The position numbers were made by a program, and so were the translations under genes. Below are positions 33,831-47,217 of a stretch of DNA of 64,000 nt, in pieces (within the stretch, counting starts at the first letter, position 1; every line of letters begins with the position of its first letter). Location: contig CM072170.1 of NCBI GenBank assembly GCA_036850595.1, positions 15,497,306-15,561,305 of the forward strand, read 5' to 3'. The notes beneath the pieces were generated by a model, which was not told where the DNA came from, made no database searches, and was given only the letters and a program-made list of their open reading frames with translations. The stretch is from Rhyacichthys aspro (Eukaryota > Chordata > Actinopteri > Gobiiformes > Rhyacichthyidae).

Positions 33831-36800
33831 GTCTTTTCTTCTTCCCTCCTCCCTTACCCATCATTCATCTAAAAAACACGACCGCTGCTTTAGAATTAGC
33901 CCAATTGGATGCTCAGTATTCATAGGCTGCCAGAGTTCAGTAACCCTGACGCCCACCTGCCGCGCTCTGACATGGAGGGGATATACCTCGCGCCAATTAA
34001 CAGCCGCTCCATCTTTCTACTCGTCACACTTGCTGTCACTTGTGATGTCTTTCTCGTTCATGCTTGAGGGAAAAAAAACAGGTGTTGACACAGGGAGGAA
34101 AAGAGGCCAAGCTTTTTTTCCCGTTTACTGATCACGGTGTGGTTTGTTCATTGTTTCATTTAAGAAGGTGGGTAAGATCTTTTCTTTCCCAGGTTTTGTG
34201 GTGAGTAATCACTTCAATAATTTTTGTAGAATAACTATGAATGACTATATTCTTAGACATCTAGAAATGGAAAGCCAGGTTTCCACTGAGCAGTACAGCA
34301 CTTCTCAGGTCAAAACTTCCTTAGTAAGAGTACCAACCTGCGACTTTAGTAACCCTTGTCTTTTCGTTCCAACAGTGAACAACTGGCTAATAGAGAATCC
34401 TTACTCAGGATAAGATTATAAGAAAAAAAAAAAAAAAGTTTTATCAGCAAAAGCTTTCCTTGTTAATTTTTTTCTAAGTTCTAACTAGTAGACTGAAACG
34501 ACCAACAGACACCGTCTCCCAATTTGAAGGTAATTCGGAGCAATAGAATGTTCTAGTCATATAGACGCTCTTTGGCAAATCACAGGCTTACATAGAAGGG
34601 GGTCTTAAATAAGGCACACCCCCATTGGCTTTTGATCTAAACAGCTTTTTTGTTGTTGTGTGGGGAGAGGATTGTAATGGTAATGGAAGGAATTTTCAGG
34701 TAACGCAGCTTTCAATTGGAAAAGGTCATTCTAAATATAACCATCTTGCCATTGGAGCATCTTAGCTAAACAGGGTCTGGCATCAGATCAGCAGCAACAG
34801 TGTCAGAAGTAAAGCTCAGGTAAGTCAAAAATATACAAGTGGATATCACTTTTCTACCTAAAATATGAATTCCCTCAGCGGATAGTCCTAAAGCATGGAA
34901 CTGTCCATGGTACTAGTTTTCAACTAGGTTTCGCAAGAAGGTTGAATGCAGAATGTTTAGGTTTTTTGTGTTTTTTTTGTTTGTAATTGTATCCCCCGTT
35001 GACTTCTTTCCAACCATTACAATCCAATAAAAAAGAAAATGCGCTTGTAAAACATACACATACTGTATGCAAATACATACTAAAAGCAACGCTGTAACTT
35101 TTAACATAAAATACATAACCTTGATTACAATTTATATATATATATAGGTTGTTTTGAAGGTATCCTAACTTTTATAAAAGGTGCTATAACCTCTCTTTTA
35201 TTGACATGTGCACTTACTATCTTACCATCGTTTGAAACTATGTATCCCGCCAAATCACCACAACTTTCCATAACCCTCACATTTACAAGATGTAACTGTA
35301 CCATGAGGCTCTGCACCAGTGTAGTTGCCCTCAGAATCAGAAGCAGTCCAATCTAACAGAGCAGCTAAATCTTCTGCCATGTTGTACCATTTATTCCTTC
35401 TTTTGTACTGGTCAGCACTCTTCCATTCCCATTTTATAGATAAGTGTTAACCCTGCAGCTGGAGGAGACTAACACAGGTTAACAGTACACTGCCCTTCCT
35501 CTCTCCCTCAATAAATAATTAATTCTGCACGGCCGACCGCATGACTTAAATTAGGTGCAGGGCAAATCCGACGTGACACCGTTTGTCATCCTCAGCTTTA
35601 GCCGGACTAGCCGCTAACAGTGACTTGTCGAAGTGAGTGCAGAGAAGGGACACTTTCTGCACGTTGAGCTGAGTGACAAGTGAAATATGCACCTCGGGGC
35701 ATGCTTCAGCCCGGCCCCTATCTCCTGGACTCCGGAGACTGTGCATTAGAATGAGGCAGCAGCATAACGTCATTAAACTTTCATTGTGTCTTGGAGCGAG
35801 CAAGACAGGAGCTGGAGGCTGGCTGCAGTCCATCGCTCAGTAGAAGTACAAACGCTGCTCACTTTCACCCAGGCTCTTATTTTTAACTTTACTTCTTTGT
35901 TTTCGTTCCGGTCAAGTTGAGTAGCTGTTAAATAATATCCTCCTTTTTGATAGATTTTTCTGTCAAGGCCAGTGGAGTCCCTTACTTACACCTGTCTCTT
36001 CTAATATCTTCACTTTACAGATAAATGGAAGAAAACAGCACTCTCACCTTTGAGAGTATCACTATCCCTGAATACCACATTAGCAGCAATGCGACTTTTC
36101 CTGGCTCTTCCCAGCAGTCTCGGAGCACACACCAGGTTTGTCTGTCAATTGACTCGGGAGGATCTTATTGTAAATGCAATCTACAATCAATGGGTCCAGC
36201 TCTTAGATGGATCTGCAGCAGAGGATTTATATACAGGCTCCATCTCTGTCTGCCTTTGCTGCAAATGGGCTTTAGTTTTAGCAACTGAATATTGACAGAA
36301 GATATACTGGTATCCAGCTGGATATTTTCTGGCTAAGCAAAAGGGCAATAGTTCATGGCTCATTACTGCAAGAGCTTTTGAGGCTTAAGGCGTTTTGAAA
36401 CAGCTGTCTTCATGTATACTGTACCATTTTGGTCCCAAGTGTGTGGTCTGCTTTCAAAAAGGTTGAGCTTAACACTTCTGTGCGTTGTTTGTTGCCAATT
36501 GGACAATATATAACCTTACTCAAGCAAAAACAAAAAATGAATCTATTTTTGTTCAACATAGATTGATACATTTCAAAGTATTTAATCGTCTGTACCTTTC
36601 TAGTGGCAAACTGGCACAAATTTAGTGCCAGTTTGAATGGTCCCTACCAACAGTGAAGTCTCTAAGGGGCAATTGCATATAATAGCATTCTCCACACTGT
36701 TGGCCCAAGCAAATGATTCTTTTTCGCTTGGAAATCTCCTACACCTCCAAAGCATTCACGTTGGGTCTGTCCACCAAAACGTTTAAGTCATCATAGCAGC

Positions 36801-39800
36801 CTTCACAACTCTATAGATACATTTGATGCAAATTCTTTGGATAATCCCAAATCTTTCCAGCTCTTGTGTACACTATGTTGTAAGTATGGACTGTTGTAGA
36901 TTGATTTTCCATAGTTTTCCCCTGGGAGACAATGAAGCCTTTATTGTTCTATGCCTCAGCCTCATGTAGTTCTTGCAATTTCAATCAATGTCGTATCATT
37001 GTCTTTGATCCTTGCAAGGTTCCTTTTGCTATGAGGGTCTTATCACTGCTCTTAGGTAAGATAAATACGAACATTATTATTCATTATTTTTCACTTGTAT
37101 TCTTGTCTCTGGTGACTTCTTGAACTGTTTAATAGGACTCGCGGTCCATCAAACCCTCTGCAGCCTCTGACTTCCTCGCTCCTCTCCGCCAGTGAGCCAG
37201 TGACACAACATCCATCATCCTGCAGCCCGTCTTCAAGAAACACAATCTGCAGGAGTCCACAGGTCCTGATCTTAGACCTGGAGTCAGGTAGAATAAGCTT
37301 TTCCACTTAGTCTGTGTGCTGTTTTTTTTTTGTTTTTTTTGCTGACTCTTAGGTGGGGACACATGTCTTACTACAGTCAGTCTAACTCAGCAGGATAAAA
37401 AATATATCATGAATTTTATCTAGAACAGAAGATGAAATGCTTAAAACTGCGGCTGTAAATGAGTCTTGGGGGTTTGTGTTAATGATGATCTTCTGCACAA
37501 AAATAACCAGTGGTATTATTACTCAGGTCATTATTGTCTCCTTCTAATACATATTCATTTATAACAGCGACTCTGTGAATGTGTTTTTATCTGTTTTTCA
37601 TTGCATTTGGCCAGAAATGAAAGCAGCAACTAAAATAACAAGTACGTGTGCAATAAAACCAGCCACTGACCACAAACTTAACATAGTGAGATAGCAAATA
37701 TCAATATGGATAGCTACTCTAAAGTTAAATGAATGTCACATATTGTTAGTTTTCACCTCCTTTTTCATTGTTTATTGACCATGAACACATTACACAGAGC
37801 TTATTTATTGAGTTCTTTCTTCTGATTGGATAAAAGGGGATGGAGAAAATGTTTTTACTTTTGCCGAATCAGGATTCTCTATTCCCCAATCAGGTCTAAG
37901 TGTTTCTCATTTTGCTTTTTTGTTCAATTTACAATTCTTTATTCTTTACTATTCCTTTCTTTTTACAATTGATTGCAAAGCAGCAGCAATGTGCATTCCC
38001 CTCAGAGTGAAAACATTGCAGTTTGGGTTGGATGCCTTTTATTTGTAGCCCTCCTTGTCCCCATAAAGCAGGGCTAGTACAATTTATACTCCACACAAAG
38101 TATTGCTAGAAGATTTAAAAATTTAAATTGAAGCACATGGTTTATTTGAATAAAACACTCTTCATGTCAATATCCTTTTCACTTCACTAAACGGAAGGTA
38201 TGACAGAGGTAATATGACTCCTTTCTCTGGTGATTATTAGTGTCTTAAGTAGGGCCTCACAATAAAAAAACAAAAAAACAAAACTTAATTTCAAGTAACT
38301 AACCAGGACTAAACGAGAACTCTTTGTAACGATTCTCCACGGTTTTAAACCATAATGTTATTGTAGTACAAGTAGTTCTTTGCACAACAAATATTGCGAT
38401 TGATGATACTGCGCAAACAATAAATTGGATGAATTGGAGACCGTTCGAACCAAAAAACAAGTAATACGGAACAGTAAAGGAGCTTATTTGGACTCTTCAT
38501 AACTCTTTTGACAATGGAAACTGACCCAAACTGTTCCAACTGCTTCAATGGCTAATACATTTTTCCTCTGTTCAGACGAATATAATTTCCGACGTAATAT
38601 GATTAAAATTTTATACCTGATCAGTGCTGTGAGTGTTGCTAGAAAGAAAACATATTGTTACAGCATAATTGCAGTGTATTGGAAGGGGAACAAAGCCTAG
38701 ACATGTAAATCACAGCTGAAAACACAAAACAAAAACAACAAAAAAAAGGTACTGGATCGGTTGCTATGGATCCCATCCGCAGCCCATCTGGGAACAGAAG
38801 CCATTCGTCTTGGATAGGTGACAGTTAATTTATTCCTGCAGCTGTTAGAGAAGCACAGCAGCACCAACAGTTTGCAAATGTGCTGTATTTGTGCTCTGTG
38901 AAGGCTTCTGGTCTTAGAGGAGTGCTCTTTCAGATGAACACAGAGGAGTCGTAAGACAGACGAGGGCTGTTAGGAGGGAGTCAGAGGCTGGAACTGGGGA
39001 GACAATGTCGTTAGTAGTAGCCTAAAACACTGTCTAAAGGGAAAATTGCTGCATTTATTTCCTTATTCTAATGATACACCACTGAATTGATTTCAGGTCT
39101 TGCAAGAGGCAAAACAGCTTAGCTTACCTTTGCTAGGTTTTACCTGCTTCATAGTGGTAGAATGATAAATTTAATGACCCACGATCTTATTATTATGATG
39201 ATTACTGCTATATACCTTTATTTTGAAATCTGTGCACATTCGCTGGCCTTACTGAGTCAAGATAACTTCTCTACATTTAATTAAGTTTAAGGTAATAATA
39301 ATACTACTAATAATAATAATACTAAATACTACTATACTAATTACTTTAAGACAGAGACATAAGCAGATAAATTTGAAAAAGTAGAGCAATACTATAAACA
39401 TATATAAGCTCTAAAACACTGCTGATTACAAGTGAGACTGTCTTGAGTTTTGTCCTGGGCTGGGGAAAAATGTTATTCTGGCTTGAGTGAAGACTCCTTG
39501 GTGATGCTTGCAGAGGGAGTAGTCTCGGGCTTGTCCATGGACATTGGAGTGTGTGAGAACGCCAATCTTATATTCAATATGGAAGGGTATGCATATATCT
39601 CCGCACCCACATCAGGATCCTAGCAGCACAGGTCTGAAAACATTGGAGTTTTTGGAGGCTCTTGCCAGGGATCTCATTGAGGAGCAAGCACTCTATCCTG
39701 GAAGTTTGGATGAAGATGACTCAGGGATAATTCTTTTGCTGTGTATGGGTTATTTCAGGATAAAATACTCAGGAAACTACAAACCTGAGGAGACAACGGT

Positions 39801-39900
39801 GATGCAGCAGTGAGGAAAGGAACTGTGTTAGAATTGTGCTTTCTTTCCACCCTTAAAATTGCAACAATGCATTCCTTTCTGCTTTTCATTTAAGCCATAC
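33831..39900. other. intergenic DNA
   Basis: No gene could be established. The stretch holds exon-like open blocks at 36021-36135 and 37136-37287 that do not join in frame, a complex island at 35.5-35.85 kb, and several A-rich tracts. Confidence 0.45.
35530..35850. promoter_or_regulatory. complex island (possible conserved noncoding element)
   Basis: A CpG-bearing, non-repetitive stretch (for example GGCAAATCCGACGTGACACC and ATAACGTCATTAAACTTTC) contrasts with the AT-rich surroundings. It has no splice-flanked frame. Confidence 0.28.
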
Positions 39901-39904
39901 AAAC

Positions 39905-40100
39905 ACTTATATTAAAATAGGTGAAGATGGGGTCATTAAAGCTCCCGCCTGACTCCAGTGTAGGGCCCCAATTACACTGGAGGGCAGCATTATTCTAGAA
40001 GTTTCTTCCGGAGAGGAAGTGTCCAGAGGTAGGGACTTGTCGGCAAATCTCCTTAGACTGCTGCCCTGTGACCTCCGATAAGAAGAAGATGGATGAACCA
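39905..40100 (+). mobile_element. LINE 3'-end-like fragment
   Basis: GGGCAGCATTATTCTAGAAG, TTTCTTCCGGAGAGGAAGTG and CTGCTGCCCTGTGACCTCCG followed by ATAAGAAGAAGATGGATG follow the order of a common fish LINE 3' end (… CTGCCC-GCGACCC … GATAAG-x-GAAGAAGATGGATGG). It is degraded. Confidence 0.45.
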
Positions 40101-40609
40101 GAAGGAAGATAATGCCAGCTTGAGTGATGTATGAACATCAGACTCACCGTACTGACTAGTAATCAGTTATACCTGTCAATAAATGTGAAAAACTTTTATT
40201 AGCGCTGAAATCCTACTCAAAAGACTTGGATGTCTTGGCAAGAAAGTTACCTGACTGATTTATATAAAGTATAAATGGAGCCAAAGATCGAATTTGGTTC
40301 AATTACTATTTGTACATTAGATTAATTTTGGCAAGTAGATCACAGTTTGACCAGATCATTAATGAGGAGGCATTCTTCCCAATTTTATCAATATTGATAT
40401 CATTATCATTGGTAAATAATAATAATGTCAAATGTTAAACCTTAATATCTCACAACTGCTGTAAACACAGATAGAATTTTCTGATTCTTAGCAGGTGATT
40501 TGGTTTTATGTACATGCAAAACATAGTTCTAAGCATCCGGTGACTAGCAGCACGTAGACTTTTGCTGCTGTAGACTAAACTCTATAAATGGAGCAGGGGA
40601 CTTTTAGTG

Positions 40610-40680
40610 AAAATCAAACCACTTGCTAACGTTACCTACCCCCTCACTGACAGCACACACAGATGAGAGGGCCTCTGTTT
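40610..40680 (+). repeat. dispersed repeat family B, partial copy
   Basis: ACCACTTGCTAACGTTACCT followed by CCCCTCACTGACAGCACACA matches the core of the family B copies. Confidence 0.45.
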
Positions 40681-41769
40681 AGTCACGACAGCTTTGGAAC
40701 ACTCTTTTAAGATACTAAAATATTGTGTCTTTTTAACAAAATCAAATAAACATACTCCAGTAGAAAAAATCAATTATATTATTTTATATCAGTATAATAA
40801 GTAATAGCAGACCATTAATGTTTGTGTTTTTGAATGACGCACGGTGGATGACGGTGGATTCTCGCAGCAGTGTGACATTTATCTGTCTCCTGTTTATCTC
40901 CCACCTGCGTCAGTTTGATTTTTGATGACTCACTGTGAACTAGTCAACACCTCGTAGTCGGCCTGTGTGAATAATGCTTCTTCTTCTTCTGTCAGGTACA
41001 CAGCGGTTTTATCCTGAGGCCTCTCCCCTCTCTGTCTCTCTCTGTGGAGGAACACGGTCTAACGCGCTCTACACTACACTCTGACCCACTGTCTGTCAGT
41101 TCAGGTTCAAGTGTTGCAGCTCCCAGTGTGACGTATGTAGCACTTTTCTGCAAATATCTCCCAAATGCCCTTTTTGGATATTAAATTGAGTTATAATTGA
41201 AAAAGCTAAAAGTGTTTGTGTTTTGAGAAGGTTTAAGACAGTTCAAACTACGTACATTTTTAAACTGTACAGTGCTTTATATGTATTAAGTTATGTAGTT
41301 TCCATTATGATGCTGTGGCTTTTTAACAAATAAGCATCAGTTAGGATATGGGCTGGACATGATAGCATTATACTTGGTAACTTTATGATAAATTGACTTA
41401 CAGAAAATGTAGTCGATGACAGACCACAGAGAATTACACATGCTGTTCTTCAGTGTATAAAGCTCGCTGCACTTAATGACTTTACAGTCGGGTTGGGGCG
41501 ATATCCCATTATCCCATAACACCATTATAGGGGTGATGCAGGTCAGGATATAGCAATACCGATACAATCTATTAATACTATCCAATCCATGTGCTGTTAG
41601 TAATTGTGTGGAAGATATGGGCAAGTGGCTCAGTATTTGATGGCCTAATTTATTTGAGAAGAAGACAAAAATGGGCATCTTAAATGTTTAATGGTACCTG
41701 TTTGGTGGGGTATCCATTTAAGTAATTTGCTTGAATAGCATGATAAATCAAACATTTCTATAGGCGGAG
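40681..41769. other. intergenic DNA
   Basis: No gene was seen. GGGGCGATATCCCATTATCC near 41.5 kb resembles the interior of hAT-type MITEs, but no ends were found. Confidence 0.4.
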
Positions 41770-42330
41770 GTGGAGCGGCTATACGCTCTAGCCTCCATGG
41801 GGGATAGATTGGAATCGGGAGTGGACAGAGCTGGGCTGAGGATGATTGAATGTCCGGGAGGGTGTGCAGGGCTGGAGGAGGTCTGACAGATATGGAGGCA
41901 TGAGGTTATGGAGAGCTTTGAAAGTGAGGAGTAAAATTTTACACAGTATTTGATGCAATATATAACCAGGAGCCAGTGGAGTTGACTGAGGACAGGGGTG
42001 ATGTATTCAGAGAAGATGGTTCTGGTGAGGATTCGGGTGGCAGAATTCTGGAGTTTATTGAGACATTTTTGTGGAGGACTGGACAGAAGTGAATTGCAAT
42101 AATCGATATGTGAAGTGACCTGGCTGTACTGTGGGGGGTGAGTGATAGATGGAGGTGATTGATATTACGGAGGTGAAAGTAGGTGGACCGGGTGATGTTG
42201 GAGATATGAGCGGTTGCTGTCAAGGATGACACCCAGACTCTTAACCTGAGGGGAGAGGGGTAGTGTGGAGTTGTCAATAACAGAGAAAAACTGTTAGCTT
42301 TGGAGAGGGTGGATTCCATACCAATGAGAA
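41770..42330 (-). mobile_element. L2/Rex1-like LINE, reverse-transcriptase C-terminal fragment
   Basis: On the minus strand the translation includes SNITRSTYFHLRNINHLHLS and LTPHSTARSL, then after frame changes FKALHNLMPPYLSDLLQP. These follow the order of the post-catalytic reverse-transcriptase region of fish L2/Rex1-type elements (ITR-x-AFFHLRNI-x-RLRPSL … LTFKALHNLAPPYLSDLL). Frameshifts and stops show it is dead. No 5' part of the element is present. Confidence 0.75.
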
Positions 42331-42869
42331 GGAACTTTTAATGTTTAGTGTTTTTGGACTGAGTGCTAACCCACTGTGGCGGCCCCTAAATTCCTGGGAC
42401 AGAGAATTTGTACTTACTGCCAACACTGTAATCATGACACACTCCCCCTAGCCTTCACTTTGACTTAAATAAACAAGGAACTATGACAAAAGCAGCTTGA
42501 AGAATGAGGCACTTAAACCCCCAAATGCGCACAAACCTACAGCATTACAGCGTATACTTTACTGCAGAGACAGAATCAACCCAGAGCAAATTATGACTCA
42601 GCGAGCGTTCACTCCAAGAGGATAAGATTTACAGTCTGTCAGCTGAAAAAGGCAAACTATCTCTGCTGCCTCGTGTTTTCCTCCAAGATTTAAATCCCAC
42701 AGGTCCATGCCCACATCATTTAGAAGCAGGTGAATTTCAGCCTCAGCAGTGTTTGATCAGATATCAGTGGGTGGCTGCCTTTAGATTGTCGTGTTTAGGC
42801 AGGTAAAATATACTTGGGCGTGATGACGGTGGATATATGAGTGCACAGACCCTTCACAGACACTTAGAT

Positions 42870-43110
42870 GTAAATAAATGCATAGACTCTAAATTAAAAG
42901 CACACTAATGTTAATGAATATAGAAAGGAGGAAGACGTGTGACGAATTGATTTGAAGCCGAGTCTGGCGTCATTTACATGACGCGTGCGTACATTAGGAC
43001 ACACTTCATTATAAATCAATTCATCTGCTTATTCAATTCCTGTCACACATGTACGACCTGCACTGATGAGGTTTTAATGATGTGGAATTATCATTAAACT
43101 TTTACCAATG
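42870..43110. promoter_or_regulatory. complex island (possible conserved noncoding element)
   Basis: GATTTGAAGCCGAGTCTGGC, GTCATTTACATGACGCGTGC and a dense set of ATTA/ATTC words form a non-repetitive block between two LINE fragments. No coding potential was noted. Confidence 0.25.
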
Positions 43111-43199
43111 GAGAAAGATGACAACATCGATGGATCGAAACTAAGATTAGCTTAAAGAGTATGTTGCAACTTTACCATTTATTATCTTCACATTTGCTG

Positions 43200-43850
43200 T
43201 CAAAATGCTAGAGCAAACTTTCCTGCATTCAGAAAGCACACTGTGCCGCTGTGGTCACCAGTCTAGGCCAGCTCCTTCCCTCTACATCAAGGTTGTACCA
43301 ACAGCAACATTTGATAGTTCACAGATCACTCGACTCCATCTCAAAATTCCCCAGTTAAAAGTTAAAAGTAAGGCAGTTTCCTGAGCAGCAACTCCTTCCT
43401 CAGCACCATGCCTGTCCCACTCTAATCCAGCACCCACTTATTCATCCGTCTAGCCGTCCAGGGTAAAATTCTGCGTAATGCCCACAAGTCGAGGGCATGA
43501 GTGTGCTGCCGGACTCATTTTGTTGGAGCCCATGACTCTCATCTGTAGGTGGCATCAGTGAAAGCTGTAGCCTTCATCAGCCACACAATCAGATTTTCCT
43601 CCAGATCTTCCCCCTCTCTATGGTGGTGCTTTGAGCCATCGCCAGTTGCCTCTGTACTCATCAGATGAACTCCCCTTGATGTTGATCATGGAACCTAAAC
43701 ACACAAACTCCATCACTCCCCATCATCATCATATCTTCTCCCCATCAAGAAGATGTCCATGTATTCTGCCCAGTTCCTGACTGTGACTATGATCTTTTTC
43801 TCCCTGATGTTAAGCAGAAGACCATAGTTGGTGCTTAATGCCTTGATTAA
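43200..43850 (-). mobile_element. non-LTR retrotransposon fragment (reverse-transcriptase C-terminus)
   Basis: Minus-strand frames give NYGLLLNIREKKI, TAFTDATYR-ESWAPTK and ALDLWALRRIL-PWTARR, then MNKWVLD, matching the arrangement in decayed LINE proteins (YGLxLNxxKTK … ATYGCESW … ELWCYRRLLRVSWTxRRTN). Stops and frame changes are many. The clade cannot be fixed without a search. Confidence 0.6.
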
Positions 43851-46440
43851 AGAAATCAAGGACAAACTTAATCAATTCAGTCTGTAACAATTGCCAACTT
43901 GAACATTTAGACAGATTTACATTTTGTCTTTTAAGCTAAGGTGTTGGAAGGGAGAAAATACTGTAGCTTTGCAACTCTTGTGGCCTGTTGTCTGTCAGTG
44001 CCTATCATAGAACATAAGAAAGGTGGACCGTGGGACTGTGACATCATCTCTCTAAAGCACAATGGACCTGTGAATGTACAATCAATGTAGCTAGTGATGC
44101 TAACAGATGCTATTTGACTTTTCTGTGGATTTATGGGAGCTCCCATTTGCATATTCTTATTTTCTAATGTTTCTTTCTAAGGTGGGCAAATGTTTCTAAA
44201 GTGGGCACCAAAAATGAATACCGTTAGCTTGTGCCAAGTCAGGCCAGCATCCACAGCACATTATCTTACACATTTATGTACGTTTTTTTATATTGTGTCC
44301 TAAAGATTAAATTGAATACTAGATCCTTTTCCTTTAAGGTTCCTTTACTTCTGGGGTGGCATTAGAAATTTTGGTCTGAAATGAAAAGTTTACAAATAGG
44401 AAAAAGGTGACTGAACGAGCAAAATGTCATTATGCTGTTCTAAATAATGTGCAATCGTGTTGTGTGTCTTTTTCAGCGACTCTATTAAACTTGGCCATCT
44501 GCTCCCATTTTCATATCCCAATAACTCCTCCAGGTAACAGTCTCGTTTCAACCGCTTCTCATGTCTCCTGCTTGTGGGACGAGGAAGAGGCTTAGCATAA
44601 TGCTTTTAGCTGGATTGAGCAGCCGTTTATTTTCTGAGTTGCTTCGATGAATCTTACTGCAGAAGTCAGCTGGGGCCTTTTCTTCTTCAGGGCAAATCAC
44701 GTTAAAGCCCAATAACAATTCCTCTTGGAAAAAAGATTGTCTGCCCAATTTTCACACTGACAGTCTTCACATTTTATATTTGGCCCATACACACTGGCAG
44801 GGCAATGCATAAAGAGCCTTCAACAGATGAGAGCTGAAAATGCATCTCAATTATGTCACATTGTCTGGATGAGAAAATAGCATGAGTGCCAAATGCTCAC
44901 ACAATTGAAACAAATAGCTCCTGGAGTCATTTAACTGTTTGGAATTTACATCATACAAAATAGCAAGTTCATAGGCAAAGACTTCTGCACAATCAATGTA
45001 GAAAACCACTGCAGAGGATTACGCCTAATGTGCAAAACTTTGAAACCTCAGAAAAGCAAGCAGTTGTAAGCTATTTCATGTTGCAGGATCACACAAATGC
45101 GTCTCCGTACCTTTGTACTACGGTAGAGCTGTGTAGCAGATGCCAGGCTTTCGAACTAAAGGGACCAGACTTTGATGTGAAGAATCTCTCGGGCGACCAA
45201 TATGCCAGCCATTCCTCGCTTAAGCAGAGTTACTCTCGTTTGATCTGAAGAGTGGAAAAACAGATTCTGTGCTGTCTGGTTGCTTACCTGGAAATCACCT
45301 ACTTCTTTGTTGGTAAGTCAGATATTTTTGTTATTTTGCTGCTGAACGGACTGATGTTGATGACAGAAAAACATGAAACACAACACTTTTCCATACGGTC
45401 ATGCCAAATAATTATAATTATTGCCCCTTCTTTAAAGCTCCACTACCTGATTTTCTTTATGCGGCCCCCGTCTCAATTCCTTCCCTGCCAGTAAAACCTG
45501 ACCAATTTTTCCTCTACAAAATACTGATACATTGCCCAGAACTGAAGTTTAGAGTTTAGCGTTAGCTTTGCTGCAAGTTTAGCATCAGAACAGCAATTAC
45601 CTCTTCTTCATTAAACATTACGTGATTTCATTGACAGTATATTTTGCGTTTCACGTTGCCTCCCTTTTCTCTGTTGATGCTCGACACAAGCTGGTATAGA
45701 CCAATAGAAGCGCTCCTTATTCAAGCGTGTGATCTTGCAAGCATGTGATTGGCCAAGGTTTTCCTTTCCTGAATAGAGTTTGTGATCTATTACAGTCCCT
45801 TATAATAATCAGTTCACAGCATCATAAAGCCTGTTTTTTGGGGGGGGGGTTTTGTTTGTTTGTTTTGTATTGCTTTCCTTTTTACCGGAAGCGAACTGTG
45901 CTTGGCTAAAATCCCGCTGTGGACTGATCATTCTCATCTATTAAAATCCTTAATAATAAAGCCTGGCTCGCGTCTTAAGGTCTTATTTTTTCACAGATGA
46001 TTCCTGTTACAAGAAGCTGTAATTAAACTGTCAAAATGCAAAAGTAAAAAAAAAATCTGGCAATATGATTTTTAAATGAACTGGAGCAAAAGATATAAAA
46101 AAAATTCCCAATGTGCAAAGATCCAATAGATGTTTAGTCATGCCATGCTCTCAAACTCCCAGACAAGCTGTTTTTGGGCCTCAGTACTATTAAAATCCAA
46201 TTAATATATAAAGATTATTGTAAGAATACATTATTGCCAGGTGTTCTCATTTGGTATGTATATATACACCATTTTTGTTAGAATTCTCCTTTGAAAGAAT
46301 GAATCTTTTAAGGTATGTTGGAGGAAATAAAGCAGAAATAACCAATATAAGTGCTGGGAGATTGCTTTAAAATGGGAAAGAACAGCCGGGAGAATTGATG
46401 TGACAGCCGTGATAAAAACAATTCTGATGAATGAATACTA
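43851..46440. other. intergenic DNA
   Basis: No gene was established. Exon-like blocks at 44477-44533 and 45087-45248 have acceptable splice borders or open frames but no supporting partners. The stretch includes an inverted copy of repeat family A and a G10 run followed by GTTT units at about 45839-45867. Confidence 0.4.
45690..45990 (-). repeat. dispersed repeat family A, copy 2 (inverted, interrupted)
   Basis: Read on the minus strand, AAGACCTTAAGACGCGAGCC, AAGGATTTTAATAGATGAG and TTGGCCAATCACATGCTTGC occur in the same order as in copy 1. About 150 extra bases in between include a G-rich run and GTTT units. Confidence 0.6.
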
Positions 46441-46930
46441 CCAAATGACATCAAGGCACTAATGTATTTTTCTAATGCGATACCGCAGTGGATTTCCCCC
46501 CCCAGCCACCCACCTTGCATTACCATCCTGTGTGTCAGGTTGAATGGACGCCACACCAAACAATGCCGGTTCCCCCAGCCTCTTTTGCTCCTGTATCAAT
46601 CGAAGAAAAAAATCTCTTGTTCGTTTCTAAATTTACAATGAACATCCCTACCGCATCTGCAGCATCACACGTGTCCATGTTCCTCATGTAAATTTTTGCA
46701 CTTCAGTCTCTATGTTTAGTGCACGATGCGTTCCATGAATATTAATGATCTTCGGTGCCATTGTTGCTGTTATGAAAGGTAATTTCCATCCCTTCGGTAA
46801 CATCCGCAGCCCTCTCAGGCACCTCTCCACCGCCGCCCACACAAACTCACACCCCCGCTACAACCAAACGAGTAATAACGCTGCCTCGACAATTACATCG
46901 AAGGGCATCTTGGAGAAAACAACAGTGTGA
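46440..46930. promoter_or_regulatory. complex island (possible conserved noncoding element cluster)
   Basis: A 490-base non-repetitive block contains TCTAATGCGATACCGCAGTG, TGAATATTAATGATCTTCGG and CCTTCGGTAACATCCGCAGC. Two short open frames pass through it but carry no splice context or recognisable domain. The composition suggests regulatory DNA. Confidence 0.28.
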
Positions 46931-47217
46931 GGCATAAACAAATATTTTGTTGAGAGAGTGCACCTCTTTAAAGGTTTGGCACATTGTCTTGAAATTGTTA
47001 AAGAGATGCCAAGATTTGTGATGAAGGATGTCTTTTATGTATTGGGTGGTTAAAGCGGATAAATAAACCCTTTTACTTCACACTTTACTTTACATTCTTC
47101 AACTGTTCTACACTATTTCCTATACTCTGGCATGTCCTTGAAGCCATATAGTAATAATCTTAGTTGTATAGTAATCATAGTGTTGTGACGTGGAGTTGTT
47201 TTAGGAATATCTGAAAG

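Noticed and set aside
20525..45248. A single multi-exon gene made of exon-like blocks at 20525, 27031, 36021, 37136, 44477 and 45087
   Set aside because: The first two blocks join in phase, but the third hits a stop in the required frame, and no block matches a known protein. The chain is not supported.
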